From contig NZ_CP071246.1 in NCBI RefSeq assembly GCF_021496665.1, positions 1,488,001 through 1,552,000 on the forward strand: a DNA stretch of 64,000 nucleotides. The letters are read 5' to 3'. Shown piece after piece: positions 48,360 through 58,226 of this stretch. Position 1 is the stretch's first letter. The number at the start of each line of letters is the position of its first letter. The stretch is from Corynebacterium sp. CNCTC7651. Lineage in GTDB: Bacteria > Actinomycetota > Actinomycetes > Mycobacteriales > Mycobacteriaceae. The notes below the pieces were generated by a model, which had not been told where the DNA came from, searched no databases, and saw only the letters and a list, made by a program, of their open reading frames with translations. The position numbers and the translations under genes were made by a program.

Positions 48360-49811
48360 TTACTCCCCCGCGTTGGCTGGTTCCGCGAGGGCGGCGAGGA
48401 TTTCGTCGGCAAGCAGCGTGACGCTCCCGGCGCCCATGGTGAACACCACGTCTCCGGGGCGGGTGAGCTCGGCGACGGTGGCAGGCGCTGCGGAGAAGTC
48501 CGGCTCGTAGCGCACCTCGGACGTGATGCCGTCGGTGATGATGCGCGAGGTCACGCCCTCAACCGGCGCCTCGCGGGCGCCGAAGATGTCCAGCACCACG
48601 CAGGCGTCCGCGAGCGAGAGGGCCTCCGCGAATTCGGCCGCGAACTCCTGGGTGCGGGAGTACAGGTGCGGCTGGAAGCACACCACCACGCGGGCGCCGT
48701 TGCCCTCGGCCTCGACCTTCTCTCGGGCGGCAGTGAGCACGGCGGCAACCTCGGTGGGGTGGTGCGCGTAATCGTCGTACACGCGGGCGCCGGTGTATGG
48801 GCCGGCCGTGAGCTCGCCCTTGAGCTCGAAGCGGCGGCGTACGCCGGTGAAGTCGCTCAAACCCGCCGCCAGGTCAGCCGGTGCGGCACCGACAAGCACG
48901 CCGGAGAGGAGCGCTGCTGCGGAGTTGAGCACCATGTGGCGCCCCGGCACTGCCAAGGTGTAGTCCACGCTCTCCCCCGCCGCGAGCTGCACCGTGACGG
49001 CAACGGAGGCGCCTCGCAGCTCCTCGGCGGTGATGATCGCGCCGGCGGGAATGTCCGCGTGGGCGGCAGCGGCCGCCGCGGTGCCGTAGCCGGCGACGTT
49101 AATGCCGCGCGCGAGTGCGCGGCGGCCGCATTCCGCCGCGTTGTCGTCGTCCAAGCAGACCACCAAGTGGCCGTGCTCGCTCACGCGGTCCGCGAAATCG
49201 TCGAACACGGCGAAGTAGGCCTCCGCAGTGCCGAAGTAGTCCAGGTGGTCCGGCTCAATGTTTGTCACCACTGCAACGTCCGGGCTGTAGCGCAAAAGCG
49301 ACGCGTCCGACTCGTCCGCCTCCGCCACAAAGACCTCGCCAGCGCCGTGGTGGGCGTTCGTGCCCGCGCGGTTGAGCTGCCCGCCGATGGCAAAGGAGGG
49401 ATCCAGGCCCGCGGCCTGCAGCGCCACCACAGTCATTGAGGTGGTGGAGGTCTTGCCGTGGGTGCCGGCCAACAAAACTTGGGTGTAGCCCTCCATCAAC
49501 TCCGCCAGAAGGTCGGAGCGGCGCAGCACCGGGATGCCCTCCACCTCCGCGCGCACCAACTCCGGGTTGTCTTTGGGGATGGCGGCGAAGCTGGTCACCA
49601 CGACGGTGGGCAGTTCACCTGCCAGCTCGAGGTTTTCCGGCGCGTGGCCGACGGCAATGGTCGCGCCTTGGGTGCGCAGGGCGCGCACCGGGCGTGAGTC
49701 CTTCACGTCGGAGCCCGTGACCACGTAGCCGCGGTCCAGCAGGATGTGGGCGATGCCGGACATGCCGGCGCCGCCGATGCCGATCATGTGGACGCGGGAA
49801 AGATCAGTCAT
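48360..49811 (-). CDS. murC: UDP-N-acetylmuramate--L-alanine ligase MurC
   Basis: Adds L-Ala to UDP-MurNAc, the first peptide step. The 483-residue protein shows [20 protein letters not shown] near 10, the ATP loop [12 protein letters not shown] near 115, [10 protein letters not shown] and [14 protein letters not shown] 49811 is the family start. It is 5 bp after murG and 3 bp before ftsQ, within the dcw operon. Confidence 0.96.
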   Translation of the reverse strand: MTDLSRVHMIGIGGAGMSGIAHILLDRGYVVTGSDVKDSRPVRALRTQGATIAVGHAPENLELAGELPTVVVTSFAAIPKDNPELVRAEVEGIPVLRRSDLLAELMEGYTQVLLAGTHGKTSTTSMTVVALQAAGLDPSFAIGGQLNRAGTNAHHGAGEVFVAEADESDASLLRYSPDVAVVTNIEPDHLDYFGTAEAYFAVFDDFADRVSEHGHLVVCLDDDNAAECGRRALARGINVAGYGTAAAAAAHADIPAGAIITAEELRGASVAVTVQLAAGESVDYTLAVPGRHMVLNSAAALLSGVLVGAAPADLAAGLSDFTGVRRRFELKGELTAGPYTGARVYDDYAHHPTEVAAVLTAAREKVEAEGNGARVVVCFQPHLYSRTQEFAAEFAEALSLADACVVLDIFGAREAPVEGVTSRIITDGITSEVRYEPDFSAAPATVAELTRPGDVVFTMGAGSVTLLADEILAALAEPANAGE

Positions 49812-49816
49812 TGCTC

Positions 49817-50908
49817 CTACTTCGTGTGCTTGTTTGTCGCGGCCGCAACAATCTTGGCCGCAATCTGCTCCGCTACATCGCCCGCGCCGGATTCCGCCAA
49901 AGCATCGCGCATGGAGGTAAGGCGGGCATCGTCGCCCAGAATCGCCGTGACGGTGTCGATGAGGGTCTGGGAGGTCAGCTCGCTATCGTCGATACGCACG
50001 GCGGCCCCGGTGGACACCAGGTGCGCCGAGTTGAGGCCCTGCTCGCCGTTGCCGTGCGGCAGCGGGACGTAGATGGCGGGCAGACCGGCGGCAGAATTCT
50101 CCGCCACCGTCATCGCGCCGGAACGGCACACCACCAGGTCCGCGACGGCAAGTGCCGCCTCCATGTCGTCGATGTACGGCAGCGCGGTGTAGTGCTCGCG
50201 CGGCGGCGGCGCATCGTTCTTCCGGCCGTAGGCGTGGAGGACCTGAAAACCTTCGCTGACAAGCGTGTCCACCGCGCCCTCCAGGGCCTGGTTGATGCGC
50301 ACCGCGCCCTGGGACCCGCCGGTGACCAGCAATGTCTTGCGCGCAGGATCAAGGTTGAAGGTCTTGTATCCGCGCTCCGCCTTCGCACCGTCTGAATCAA
50401 CCCCGACGCCTGGGCGCACGGGGATGCCAACCACCTCCCCGTCCATGCCGGAGCCGGCGACAGCGTTGAGGCCGGTGCCGCCGAGGCGCACACCCATCTT
50501 GTTGGCCATGCCGGCGAGCGCATTCGTCTCCAGCACGAAGAACGGGATGCGCAGGGAGCGCGCGGCGAGGTACGCGGACGCGGCCACATAGCCGCCGGTG
50601 CCGAAGACAGCCTGCGCGCCCGCATCCTTGAGTACCTTGCGCGTCTGGTTCACGCTCTTGGTCAGCTTCGCCGGGACGCCGAGCAGCTTCACCGGCTGGC
50701 GGCGCGGGATGGGCACCGGGTCAATCAACTGCAACTCAAAACCGCGCGCGGGCACGATGGAGGTTTCCAGCCCCCGCTCCGTACCCAGCGCCACCACGTT
50801 CGCGCCGTAGGTGTCTCGCAGCACCTCGCCCACGGCAAGCGCCGGCTCAATGTGGCCGGCAGTGCCGCCACCTGCAACAACAATGCTCAGCGGCTGTCCG
50901 GTATCCAT
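49817..50908 (-). CDS. murG: Lipid II synthase MurG (UDP-GlcNAc transferase)
   Basis: A GT-B glycosyltransferase at the inner membrane face that adds GlcNAc to lipid I. The 363-residue protein has [19 protein letters not shown] near 11, [11 protein letters not shown] near 98, [13 protein letters not shown] and the UDP-binding [20 protein letters not shown] near 266. ATG 50908 follows the ftsW stop by 28 bp. Confidence 0.95.
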   Translation of the reverse strand: MDTGQPLSIVVAGGGTAGHIEPALAVGEVLRDTYGANVVALGTERGLETSIVPARGFELQLIDPVPIPRRQPVKLLGVPAKLTKSVNQTRKVLKDAGAQAVFGTGGYVAASAYLAARSLRIPFFVLETNALAGMANKMGVRLGGTGLNAVAGSGMDGEVVGIPVRPGVGVDSDGAKAERGYKTFNLDPARKTLLVTGGSQGAVRINQALEGAVDTLVSEGFQVLHAYGRKNDAPPPREHYTALPYIDDMEAALAVADLVVCRSGAMTVAENSAAGLPAIYVPLPHGNGEQGLNSAHLVSTGAAVRIDDSELTSQTLIDTVTAILGDDARLTSMRDALAESGAGDVAEQIAAKIVAAATNKHTK

Positions 50909-50936
50909 ACTTCAGCCCTTTCTCAATCCGGAAGGC

Positions 50937-52547
50937 TTAGCCCGCGCGGCGCATGTCCGCGGAGCGTACGCGTTGCTGGCCATCGTAACGCGGGGCCTTG
51001 CGTGCCGACGCTCGGTTCCCCGCCGCCACCGGCGTACCGTAGCGGGCCTCGCGGTCCTGGCGCTGGCGGGCAGGGCGGCGCTGCTGCTGGGTGGGACGCT
51101 GTTGCTGTCCCGTGTGCTGCCGGCTGCGCGGCTGCTGGCCAGCCCGCGGCTGCTGGCCAGCGCGCGGCTGCTGACCGGCGCGCTCGCGCGGGGCGCTCTC
51201 GCGGACAGGGCGGCGTGCGGCTTTAAGCTGGGCCGGCGCTTTCGGCTCTGCGATACCCAGGACGCGGTCGAAAGTCGGGCGCCCGTGGTTCTGCATGGAA
51301 GAAATCGCGTCCGGCTCGTGGCGCGCCACGGAGGCGAGCACGCCCATGCCGGCAAGGGTGATGATGGCGGAGGTGCCGCCGGCAGACAGCATGGGCAGCT
51401 GGATGCCGGTCACCGGAAGCAGGCCGACGACGTAGCCGATGTTGATGAACGCCTGGGAAACCACGCCGGCCGTCAGCGCGGCGGCCATCAGGGCCTGGAA
51501 CTGGTTCTGGGCGCGGCGGGCGGTGCGCAGGCCGAAGTAGCCCAGCAGGGCGAAAAGGATGATGACCAGGGCGCCGCCCCACAGGCCAAGCTCCTCGCCG
51601 ATGACGGCGAAGATGAAGTCGTTTCGCGCCTCCGGCAGGTAGAACCACTTGGCGCGGGACTGTCCGAGGCCGACGCCGAACAAGGAGCCGTCGGCAAGCG
51701 AAAGAAAGCCCTGGTGCGATTGGAAGGCGACGCCGCGGGTGTCCTCGAACTTGCCGAAGAGCGCGTCGAAGTACACGTGGAAGCGGTTGGAGCGGAAGCC
51801 GCCGGAGAGGAATTCGAAGACCATCACCAGCAGGCCGCCGATGGCCGCGATACCGATCGCGGTCCAGGACACGCCGGCGAACAGCAGGATGAAGGCGACG
51901 ACGATGGAGAAGGACACGGCCATGCCCAGGTCGCCCTGCGCGGCGATGAGCAGCACGCAGATGAACGCGACGATGAGGAATAGCGGGAAGCCGTTGTTGG
52001 CCTTGAACAGGCGCTTCGGGTCGCGGCCGGCGAGGACCTGCGCGCCCCAGATGGCGATGGCGACGCGAGCAACCTCCGAGGGCTGCAGGCGCAGCGGGCC
52101 AACGACAATCCAGGACTGGGAGCCCACTTCTTCTTTACCTGTGCCGATGCCCGGGATGAGCACGGCGATGAGCAGCAGAACTGCCAGGGCCATGATCAGG
52201 CCGGAGAAGCGTCGCAGCTTTTCAGGAGGGGTGTTCAGCGCGACCCAGAACGCGAACAGGCCGACGGAGACCATCACGGTTTGGCGCAGCGCCTGGGACC
52301 ACACGGAGGAGGACACGGCGAACGATGTGGCCATCGAGGAGCTCATCACCATCACAATGCCCAATCCGGCCAGGATGAGGACGATGGTGCGGATCATCGT
52401 ATAGTCCAGCTGCGGGCGCGCCTCCATTGCGGCGTGGAGCTTGCGGGAGGCGCGCGCGATCCCTGACTCGGGAGGACGTACGGGGCGCGAGGGCCGCAAC
52501 GATGCCGCCTCGGCGCGAGTTGCCTTGTGGGACTCACGAACCGTCAT
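50937..52547 (-). CDS. ftsW: SEDS peptidoglycan polymerase FtsW
   Basis: FtsW polymerises septal glycan together with FtsI. The 536-residue protein has a cytoplasmic N-terminus and about ten transmembrane helices between 55 and 420. SEDS features include LQPSEVARVAIAIWGA, RSNRFHVYFDALFG, QSHQGFLSLADGSLFGVGLG and LPMLSAGGTSAIITL. A long Arg/Gln-rich tail from about 440 contains tandem AGQQPR units. ATG 52547 has AAAGG upstream, behind a duplicated 13-bp sequence. Confidence 0.95.
   Translation of the reverse strand: MTVRESHKATRAEAASLRPSRPVRPPESGIARASRKLHAAMEARPQLDYTMIRTIVLILAGLGIVMVMSSSMATSFAVSSSVWSQALRQTVMVSVGLFAFWVALNTPPEKLRRFSGLIMALAVLLLIAVLIPGIGTGKEEVGSQSWIVVGPLRLQPSEVARVAIAIWGAQVLAGRDPKRLFKANNGFPLFLIVAFICVLLIAAQGDLGMAVSFSIVVAFILLFAGVSWTAIGIAAIGGLLVMVFEFLSGGFRSNRFHVYFDALFGKFEDTRGVAFQSHQGFLSLADGSLFGVGLGQSRAKWFYLPEARNDFIFAVIGEELGLWGGALVIILFALLGYFGLRTARRAQNQFQALMAAALTAGVVSQAFINIGYVVGLLPVTGIQLPMLSAGGTSAIITLAGMGVLASVARHEPDAISSMQNHGRPTFDRVLGIAEPKAPAQLKAARRPVRESAPRERAGQQPRAGQQPRAGQQPRSRQHTGQQQRPTQQQRRPARQRQDREARYGTPVAAGNRASARKAPRYDGQQRVRSADMRRAG
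51131..51184. repeat. Three 18-bp tandem units in the ftsW tail
   Basis: Units at 51131-51148, 51149-51166 and 51167-51184; the first two differ at one base and the third has more changes. They encode the AGQQPR repeats of the cytoplasmic tail. Confidence 0.85.
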
Positions 52548-52556
52548 GGGTGCCTT

Positions 52557-52582
52557 TCGCTCTGGGAGGTCGCTCTGGGAGG
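52557..52582. repeat. Duplicated 13-bp sequence upstream of ftsW
   Basis: TCGCTCTGGGAGG occurs twice head to tail (52557-52569 and 52570-52582), 10 bp before the ftsW ATG on the other strand. On the ftsW mRNA each unit reads CCTCCCAGAGCGA, pyrimidine-rich and able to pair with a purine-rich Shine-Dalgarno sequence. Confidence 0.85.
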
Positions 52583-52608
52583 GGTAAAGCTCTAGTTGAG
52601 GTTACTCC

Positions 52609-54009
52609 TTAGCAGTGTCTCATTGCCGCAGCCGCAAACTCGTTGCCACGCGCCGACATTCCGGAATACATGTCCAGGCTGGCTGCAGCCGGCGCGAGCA
52701 GCACCGTGTCGCCCGGCTGCGCCTGCGCAGCGGCGAATTCGCACACGGCATCCATTGCCGCGACCGGGTCGGTTGAGTCGGTGACAAAGACGGGCACACC
52801 TGGCGCGAGGCGCTCCACCGCCTCCCGCAGGATCTCCCGGTCCACGCCGAGGAGGGCCACCGCCCGGAACTGGTTCGCGTGCGCCGCGATGAGCTCATCC
52901 ACCGCCGCGCCCTTGAGCTGGCCGCCGGCAACCCACACCACGGTGCCGGCGCCGGTAAGGGCCGAATCCGCCGCGTGCGGGTTGGTTGCCTTGGAGTTAT
53001 CCACCCAGTCCACCCCACCGGCCGAGTGCACCACCGCGCCCCGGTGGCCCTCCACGCGGTACGCGTGCAGCGCGGCCTGGATATGCTTCGGCTCTGCTCC
53101 CTGGGTCAGCGCCACGGCGGCGGCCGCCAGCGCGTCCAGGATGCCTGCAGCACCAGCCGGTTCGATGCCGTCGGCGGAAGCGAGGTCCACCGCCGCGCCG
53201 CCGATGCGGGAGACCAGCCGGCCGCCTTCCACGCCGACTTGGCCCGCGGCGGGTGCGCTGAGGGTGAAGCCGATGATGTCCTCGCGTCCGCTGGCGGCAA
53301 CCAGGTTGCGCACGTGCTGGTCGTCCACGCCGGCAACCGCCCTCGCGGCCGCGAGTACCCGCGCCTTTGCGGCGGCGTAGTGCTCGAAGCTGCCGTGCCA
53401 ATCAATGTGGTCGTCCGCCAGGTTGAGCAGCACGCCGGCGTCCGGGGTGAGCTCGGTGGACCAGAAGAGCTGGAAGCTGGACAGTTCCGCCACCAGCACG
53501 TCCACGCGGTCCTTAGCCGTCAGCGCGTCCGCGACGGCGATGCCGATGTTGCCGCAGGCCCGCGCGCGCTTGCCGGTGTCCTTGCCAAGCTCCTGCATCA
53601 TCGCGGCGAGCATGCCCGTGGTGGTGGTTTTGCCGTTGGTGCCGGTGACCACCAGCCAGTCGCGCGGGACGCCGAACACGCCTGCGCGGTCCAGGCGGTA
53701 GCAGGCTTCCACGTCGCCGATGACGTCGAGGCCGGCCAAGGCGGCGTCGACAAGCAAGGGCGAATCCGGGCGCCACCCGGGGGACGTAACCACGGTGCGG
53801 ATGCGGGCGAAGTGCTCCCGCGCCTGGGCGGTGGTGACGGCGGTGACCCCGGTTGCCGCAGTGGCGCGCTCGCGGCCGGCGGGGTTGTCGTCGGCGAGGA
53901 TGACCTCGATGCCCTGGCTGGTCAGCAGTTTGGTGATGCCGATGCCGGACACACCGGCACCGGCGACGATTACACCGCCGGCAAGTTCTGCAGGAATGAC
54001 GGGGTTCAC
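52609..54009 (-). CDS. murD: UDP-N-acetylmuramoyl-L-alanine--D-glutamate ligase MurD
   Basis: Adds D-Glu to UDP-MurNAc-Ala. The 466-residue protein shows the N-terminal Rossmann motif [18 protein letters not shown], the ATP loop [33 protein letters not shown] and [11 protein letters not shown] chose GTG 54009: it overlaps the mraY TGA by 4 bp (GTGA) for coupling. The open frame continues into mraY without family sequence. Confidence 0.94.
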   Translation of the reverse strand: MNPVIPAELAGGVIVAGAGVSGIGITKLLTSQGIEVILADDNPAGRERATAATGVTAVTTAQAREHFARIRTVVTSPGWRPDSPLLVDAALAGLDVIGDVEACYRLDRAGVFGVPRDWLVVTGTNGKTTTTGMLAAMMQELGKDTGKRARACGNIGIAVADALTAKDRVDVLVAELSSFQLFWSTELTPDAGVLLNLADDHIDWHGSFEHYAAAKARVLAAARAVAGVDDQHVRNLVAASGREDIIGFTLSAPAAGQVGVEGGRLVSRIGGAAVDLASADGIEPAGAAGILDALAAAAVALTQGAEPKHIQAALHAYRVEGHRGAVVHSAGGVDWVDNSKATNPHAADSALTGAGTVVWVAGGQLKGAAVDELIAAHANQFRAVALLGVDREILREAVERLAPGVPVFVTDSTDPVAAMDAVCEFAAAQAQPGDTVLLAPAAASLDMYSGMSARGNEFAAAAMRHC

Positions 54010-55112
54010 AGGTGCGCGCCGATCTGGCTCAGCCACTCACCGTAGAACGCCGCGAGGCCGAAAGCGCAGGCCATGGAGGCGATCAGCCAGAAGCGGATCA
54101 CCACCGTGGTCTCCGCCCAGCCGCTGCGCTCGAAGTGGTGGTGGAACGGCGCCATCTTGAACACGCGCTTACCGGTGGTCTTGAAGGAGGCGACCTGGAT
54201 GACCACGGACGCAGCCTCGATGACGAAGAGCGCGCCGATGATCACCATCAGCAGCTCCGTGCGGGAGCACACGGATAGGCCGGCGACTAGGCCGCCGAGG
54301 GCCAGCGAACCGGTGTCGCCCATGAAGATCTTTGCCGGTGCGGCGTTCCACCAGAGGAAGCCCATGCAGGCACCGAAACCGGAGATGGCCAGCACCGCCA
54401 GCTCCAGCGGGTCGCGAACCGAGTAGCAGCCCGGCGCGGCACCCGCCTCGCAGGAGTTCCGGAACTGCCAGAAGGTGATGAAGGTGTAGGCAGTCATCAC
54501 CAGCGCGGTGCTGCCGGCAGCGAGGCCGTCCAGGCCGTCGGTCAGGTTCACCGCGTTGGACCAGGCGGCAAGCAGGAGGTAGATGAACACCAGGAAAAGA
54601 ATGGTGCCGATGATGCCGCCGCCCACGGCGATGTTCAGCGTCTCAATGTCGCGCGTGAAGCTCAAGAACGTCGAGCCCGGGGTGAGCCCGTTCGCGTCCG
54701 GGAAGCGGGTGATCAGCAGGCCGAAGATGATGGCGATGGCCAGCTGGGCCACCAGCTTGGCCGTCTTGTTCAGGCCCAGGTTGCGCTTGAGGAAGAGCTT
54801 GATGCCGTCATCCGCAAAGCCCACCAGGCCGAGGGACAGGGTCAGCCCAAGCACAATCAGGCCGGATGCGGTGAAGCCGGCGTGCCCGCCCGCAACAGCC
54901 ACGATGGCGCTAACCAAGTAACCCATGGTGATGCCCAGCAGGATGGCGATGCCGCCCATGGTTGGCGTGCCGCGCTTCTTGGCGTGCCACTGCGGGCCGT
55001 CCTCGCGGATCTCCTGGCCCATCTCGCGGCGGTGGAAGTACCTGATCAAAAGCGGGGTGGTGAAAATGGTGACCAGGAAGCTGACTATTCCTGCGATGAT
55101 GAGCTGAACCAT
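54006..55112 (-). CDS. mraY: Phospho-MurNAc-pentapeptide transferase MraY
   Basis: Transfers phospho-MurNAc-pentapeptide to undecaprenyl phosphate to form lipid I. The 368-residue protein has ten hydrophobic helices. Motifs are [14 protein letters not shown] near 48, GFADDGIKL near 97, [15 protein letters not shown] near 186, [14 protein letters not shown] and [22 protein letters not shown] 55112 is 19 bp after murF. Confidence 0.96.
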   Translation of the reverse strand: MVQLIIAGIVSFLVTIFTTPLLIRYFHRREMGQEIREDGPQWHAKKRGTPTMGGIAILLGITMGYLVSAIVAVAGGHAGFTASGLIVLGLTLSLGLVGFADDGIKLFLKRNLGLNKTAKLVAQLAIAIIFGLLITRFPDANGLTPGSTFLSFTRDIETLNIAVGGGIIGTILFLVFIYLLLAAWSNAVNLTDGLDGLAAGSTALVMTAYTFITFWQFRNSCEAGAAPGCYSVRDPLELAVLAISGFGACMGFLWWNAAPAKIFMGDTGSLALGGLVAGLSVCSRTELLMVIIGALFVIEAASVVIQVASFKTTGKRVFKMAPFHHHFERSGWAETTVVIRFWLIASMACAFGLAAFYGEWLSQIGAHL

Positions 55113-55131
55113 GACCTCACAAACCCTCTAA

Positions 55132-56658
55132 CTATTTCCTGCCTCGGCCAAGCAACAGCTGCTCAGCCACAACCCACAGCCCGTGGGAGTTGGAGGCCTT
55201 CACCAGCACAACATCGCGGTGCTCGCGCTCGTGCCAGCCCTCCGCCCCGGGCGGGGCAGCTGCAAGCAGCTTATCGACGTTAGCCAGAGCCGCAGCCGCA
55301 TCCCCCACCTCAACCGTGTCAATGCCGCGTTCTCGCGCCCGCTCCGCGAGCTCGGCCAGGGCCTCGCTGCCCCCGACGGTAACCAGGTGGGTGACGCGGT
55401 AGCGGGCCAGTGCATCCGCCAACGCCGCGTGCGCCTGCACCGCGTCCTGGCCAAGTTCCGCCATCTCGCCGAGCACGGCAACGGAGCGGACCCCGGGGCG
55501 CGCCGCCGCGGTGAAGCCCAAGGCGGCGATGGCCGCGCGCATGGACTCCGGGTTGGCGTTGTAGGCGTCATTGATCACGGTCACGCCGTCCGCGCGCGTG
55601 TTCACGTCCATGCGGTGCGAAGAAACGGAGTGGGCGCCGGTGAGCGCTACCGCCACGGCGGCCGCGTCCATGCCGCACTCCATACCCACGGCCGCGGCCG
55701 CGAGCGCGTTGGATACCTGGTGGGCGCCGAACACGTTGAGCTGCACGCGCTGCGGCTCCCCGCCCGGGCTGTGCATGGTGAAGGTGGCGCGCGCCAGCTC
55801 GTCCAACTCCACGTCCGTGGCGTAGTAATCCGCCTTGCGGCCCTCCGCGGAGAACGTGACTACGCGAGCGGTGGTGCGCGTTGCCATGGCGGAGACCAGA
55901 TCATCGTCTGCGTTCAGCACGGCCACGCCGCCGTCGGCAGCAGCCGGCAGCGCCTCAACCAGCTCGCCCTTTGCCAGCGCGATGTTTTCGCGGGAGCCGA
56001 ACTCGCCCAAGTGGGCGGAGCCGACGTTCAGCACCACGCCGACCTGCGGCGGGGCGATGCGGGCCAGGTGGGCGATGTGCCCGATGCCGCGGGCGGACAT
56101 CTCCGCGACAAGAAAATCGGTGTCCTCGCTGCAGCGCAGCACGGTGTACGGGTGCCCGATCTCGTTGTTGAAGGACCCGGGGGGCGCCACAGTTTCGCCC
56201 GCGCGGGAGAGCACCGCGGCGATGAGGTCTTTTGTGGAGGTCTTGCCGGCGGAACCGGTCACACCAGTGATGCGCAGACCGTGGTTGGCCACCAGCTCGC
56301 GCGCGACGTGAGCGGCCAGCTTGGACATCGCATCCACCACCCCGGCTGCGGAGCCGTCCGGGTCGTTCGCCACCAGATCCGAGTTGTCCCCGGCCTCCGC
56401 GGGGCGCTTCTTTACGACGATCGCAGGCGCGCCCACCTCACGCGTCGTCAGCGCGGCAACCGCGCCCTGCTCAATAGCCTTGGGCACAAAATCGTGGCCG
56501 TCCACGCGCGCGCCCGGTAGCGCGATGAAGAGCCCGCCCGGGGTGATCTTGCGGGAGTCAAACTCCACGAAGCTGGTGACCTGCGCCTCCGGGTCCGCCT
56601 CCGGGCTCAGGGTCCCGTCGGTGACGTCGGCGATAGTGCGCAGCGAGAGTGAAATCAT
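55132..56658 (-). CDS. murF: UDP-MurNAc-tripeptide--D-Ala-D-Ala ligase MurF
   Basis: Adds D-Ala-D-Ala to complete the pentapeptide. The 508-residue protein has a small N-terminal domain (VTSFVEFDSRKITPGGLFIA), the ATP loop GVTGSAGKTSTKDLI, NNEIGHPYTVLR, VLNVGSAHLGEFGS and INDAYNANPESMRAAI. ATG 56658 follows GGAGGAG and lies 2 bp after the murE stop. The open frame upstream covers the end of murE and is not part of the protein. Confidence 0.95.
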   Translation of the reverse strand: MISLSLRTIADVTDGTLSPEADPEAQVTSFVEFDSRKITPGGLFIALPGARVDGHDFVPKAIEQGAVAALTTREVGAPAIVVKKRPAEAGDNSDLVANDPDGSAAGVVDAMSKLAAHVARELVANHGLRITGVTGSAGKTSTKDLIAAVLSRAGETVAPPGSFNNEIGHPYTVLRCSEDTDFLVAEMSARGIGHIAHLARIAPPQVGVVLNVGSAHLGEFGSRENIALAKGELVEALPAAADGGVAVLNADDDLVSAMATRTTARVVTFSAEGRKADYYATDVELDELARATFTMHSPGGEPQRVQLNVFGAHQVSNALAAAAVGMECGMDAAAVAVALTGAHSVSSHRMDVNTRADGVTVINDAYNANPESMRAAIAALGFTAAARPGVRSVAVLGEMAELGQDAVQAHAALADALARYRVTHLVTVGGSEALAELAERARERGIDTVEVGDAAAALANVDKLLAAAPPGAEGWHEREHRDVVLVKASNSHGLWVVAEQLLLGRGRK

Positions 56659-56660
56659 TG

Positions 56661-58193
56661 CTACTCCTCCCCCGTTTCCTGTCCGTAGCCCAGCGAGGCA
56701 AGTGCCCGGCGGACCTCTTCCCTGTCGTCGAAGTGGTGCGTGGTGTCGCCGACAATCTGGCCCACCTCGTGGCCCTTCCCCACCACAATGACGGCGTCGC
56801 CGGGGCGAGCCCATGCGACTAGCTCATCGATCGCGCGGGCGCGGTCGCCCACCTCGCGGACCTCAGTGTCTTGGTCGGCTGCGTCGCGCGCGCCCGCGAG
56901 CACTGCGGCTCGGATTGCGGCCGGATCTTCGGTGCGCGGGTTGTCATCCGTCACCACCACAAGGTTCGCGCGGCGCGCGGCTTCGGCGCCCATCAGCGGG
57001 CGCTTGGACACATCGCGGTCCCCGCCGGCACCGACGGCCACGCCGATGCGGCCCTTGACCTGACCGCGCAGGGTGTCCAGCACGGCGGCCACGGCTGCGG
57101 GCTTGTGGGCGTAATCCACAACGGCGATGAACTCCTGGCCAGCGCTGATACGTTCCATGCGTCCCGGCACCGCCGCAGTGCTCAAACCCTGGATGAACGC
57201 CGGCACGTCCACGCCCACGGCGTCCGCCAGGGCGATGGCGAGGGCGGCGTTAGCCACGTTGAAGGTGCCGGGCAGCGGCAGGGTGAAGCGGTACTCCGCC
57301 CCCTGCACGCGCACCAAAACATCCTGCGCGCCCGTGGGTTCCACGCCCAGCTGCGTCGCTTCCACGTCCAGGTTCGCCTGGCCGCGGGTGCCTACGGTGA
57401 TTGGGTCGGAAGCAATCGTCGATAAGCGTGCGCCCCAGTCGTCGTCGACGCAGATGACGCTGCGCGCGGCGGCGAGGGGCGACGCCGGGTCGAAGAACTG
57501 CGCCTTGGCGGCGAAGTAGTCCTCCATGGTCTCGTGGAAGTCCAGGTGGTCCTGGCTCAAGTTGGTGAAACCGGCGACGTTGAAACGCGAGCCGCCGGTG
57601 CGGCCCAGCATGAGGGCGTGGGAGGAAACCTCCATGACCACATGCGTCACCCCGGCGCGCAGCATGCGGGCGAAAAGCGCCTGCAGCATGGGCGCCTCTG
57701 GCGTGGTTAGGGAGCTGGGGACGTCCTCCCCGGCGATGCGGGTGCCGGTGGTGCCGATCAGGCCGACGCGGCAGCCGGCCGCGGTCAGGCCGCGTTCCAG
57801 CAGGTAGGTGGTGGTGGTCTTGCCGGAGGTACCGGTAACACCGATCAACGTCATGTGCTCGGAGGGGTGGCCGTACACCTCCGCCGCGACCTCCCCCAGC
57901 ACCGCGCGGATATCCTCCACCACCAAGATGGGGCGGCGGTCCGACGTTTCGGAGATGATGGCGTAGCCCGCGTGGTCCGTCAGGATTGCGCCCGCCGGGG
58001 AATCGAACGCGAAGCGTGCGCCGTGCACCCGGGTTCCGGGTAGCGCGGCGAAGAGGCCGCCGGGCTCTACCGCGGTGGAATCCAGACTGACGGACTCCAC
58101 CACCAAGTCCACGCTCGGCGCGTTGAACACCTCCGCGCCGGCGATCTCTGCGAGCCGGTGAAGCGTTGGTGCCTCGGGCTGAGCCATGGCCAT
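56661..58193 (-). CDS. murE: UDP-MurNAc-Ala-D-Glu--meso-diaminopimelate ligase MurE
   Basis: Adds the third residue of the stem peptide. The 510-residue protein has the ATP loop GVTGTSGKTTTTYLLE, NLSQDHLDFHETMEDYF and VVTDDNPRTEDP. The DNPR motif marks meso-diaminopimelate rather than lysine specificity, as expected for corynebacterial peptidoglycan. ATG 58193 has AAAGGAA 8 bp upstream; a start two codons later or at 58217 is possible. Confidence 0.95.
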   Translation of the reverse strand: MAMAQPEAPTLHRLAEIAGAEVFNAPSVDLVVESVSLDSTAVEPGGLFAALPGTRVHGARFAFDSPAGAILTDHAGYAIISETSDRRPILVVEDIRAVLGEVAAEVYGHPSEHMTLIGVTGTSGKTTTTYLLERGLTAAGCRVGLIGTTGTRIAGEDVPSSLTTPEAPMLQALFARMLRAGVTHVVMEVSSHALMLGRTGGSRFNVAGFTNLSQDHLDFHETMEDYFAAKAQFFDPASPLAAARSVICVDDDWGARLSTIASDPITVGTRGQANLDVEATQLGVEPTGAQDVLVRVQGAEYRFTLPLPGTFNVANAALAIALADAVGVDVPAFIQGLSTAAVPGRMERISAGQEFIAVVDYAHKPAAVAAVLDTLRGQVKGRIGVAVGAGGDRDVSKRPLMGAEAARRANLVVVTDDNPRTEDPAAIRAAVLAGARDAADQDTEVREVGDRARAIDELVAWARPGDAVIVVGKGHEVGQIVGDTTHHFDDREEVRRALASLGYGQETGEE

Positions 58194-58226
58194 GGTTGCG
58201 GTTCCTTTCTTATGCACTGGCAGTTC

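Noticed and set aside
47589-49439. 616-codon plus-strand ORF opposite ftsQ and murC
   Set aside because: Shadow of well-supported dcw genes without motifs.
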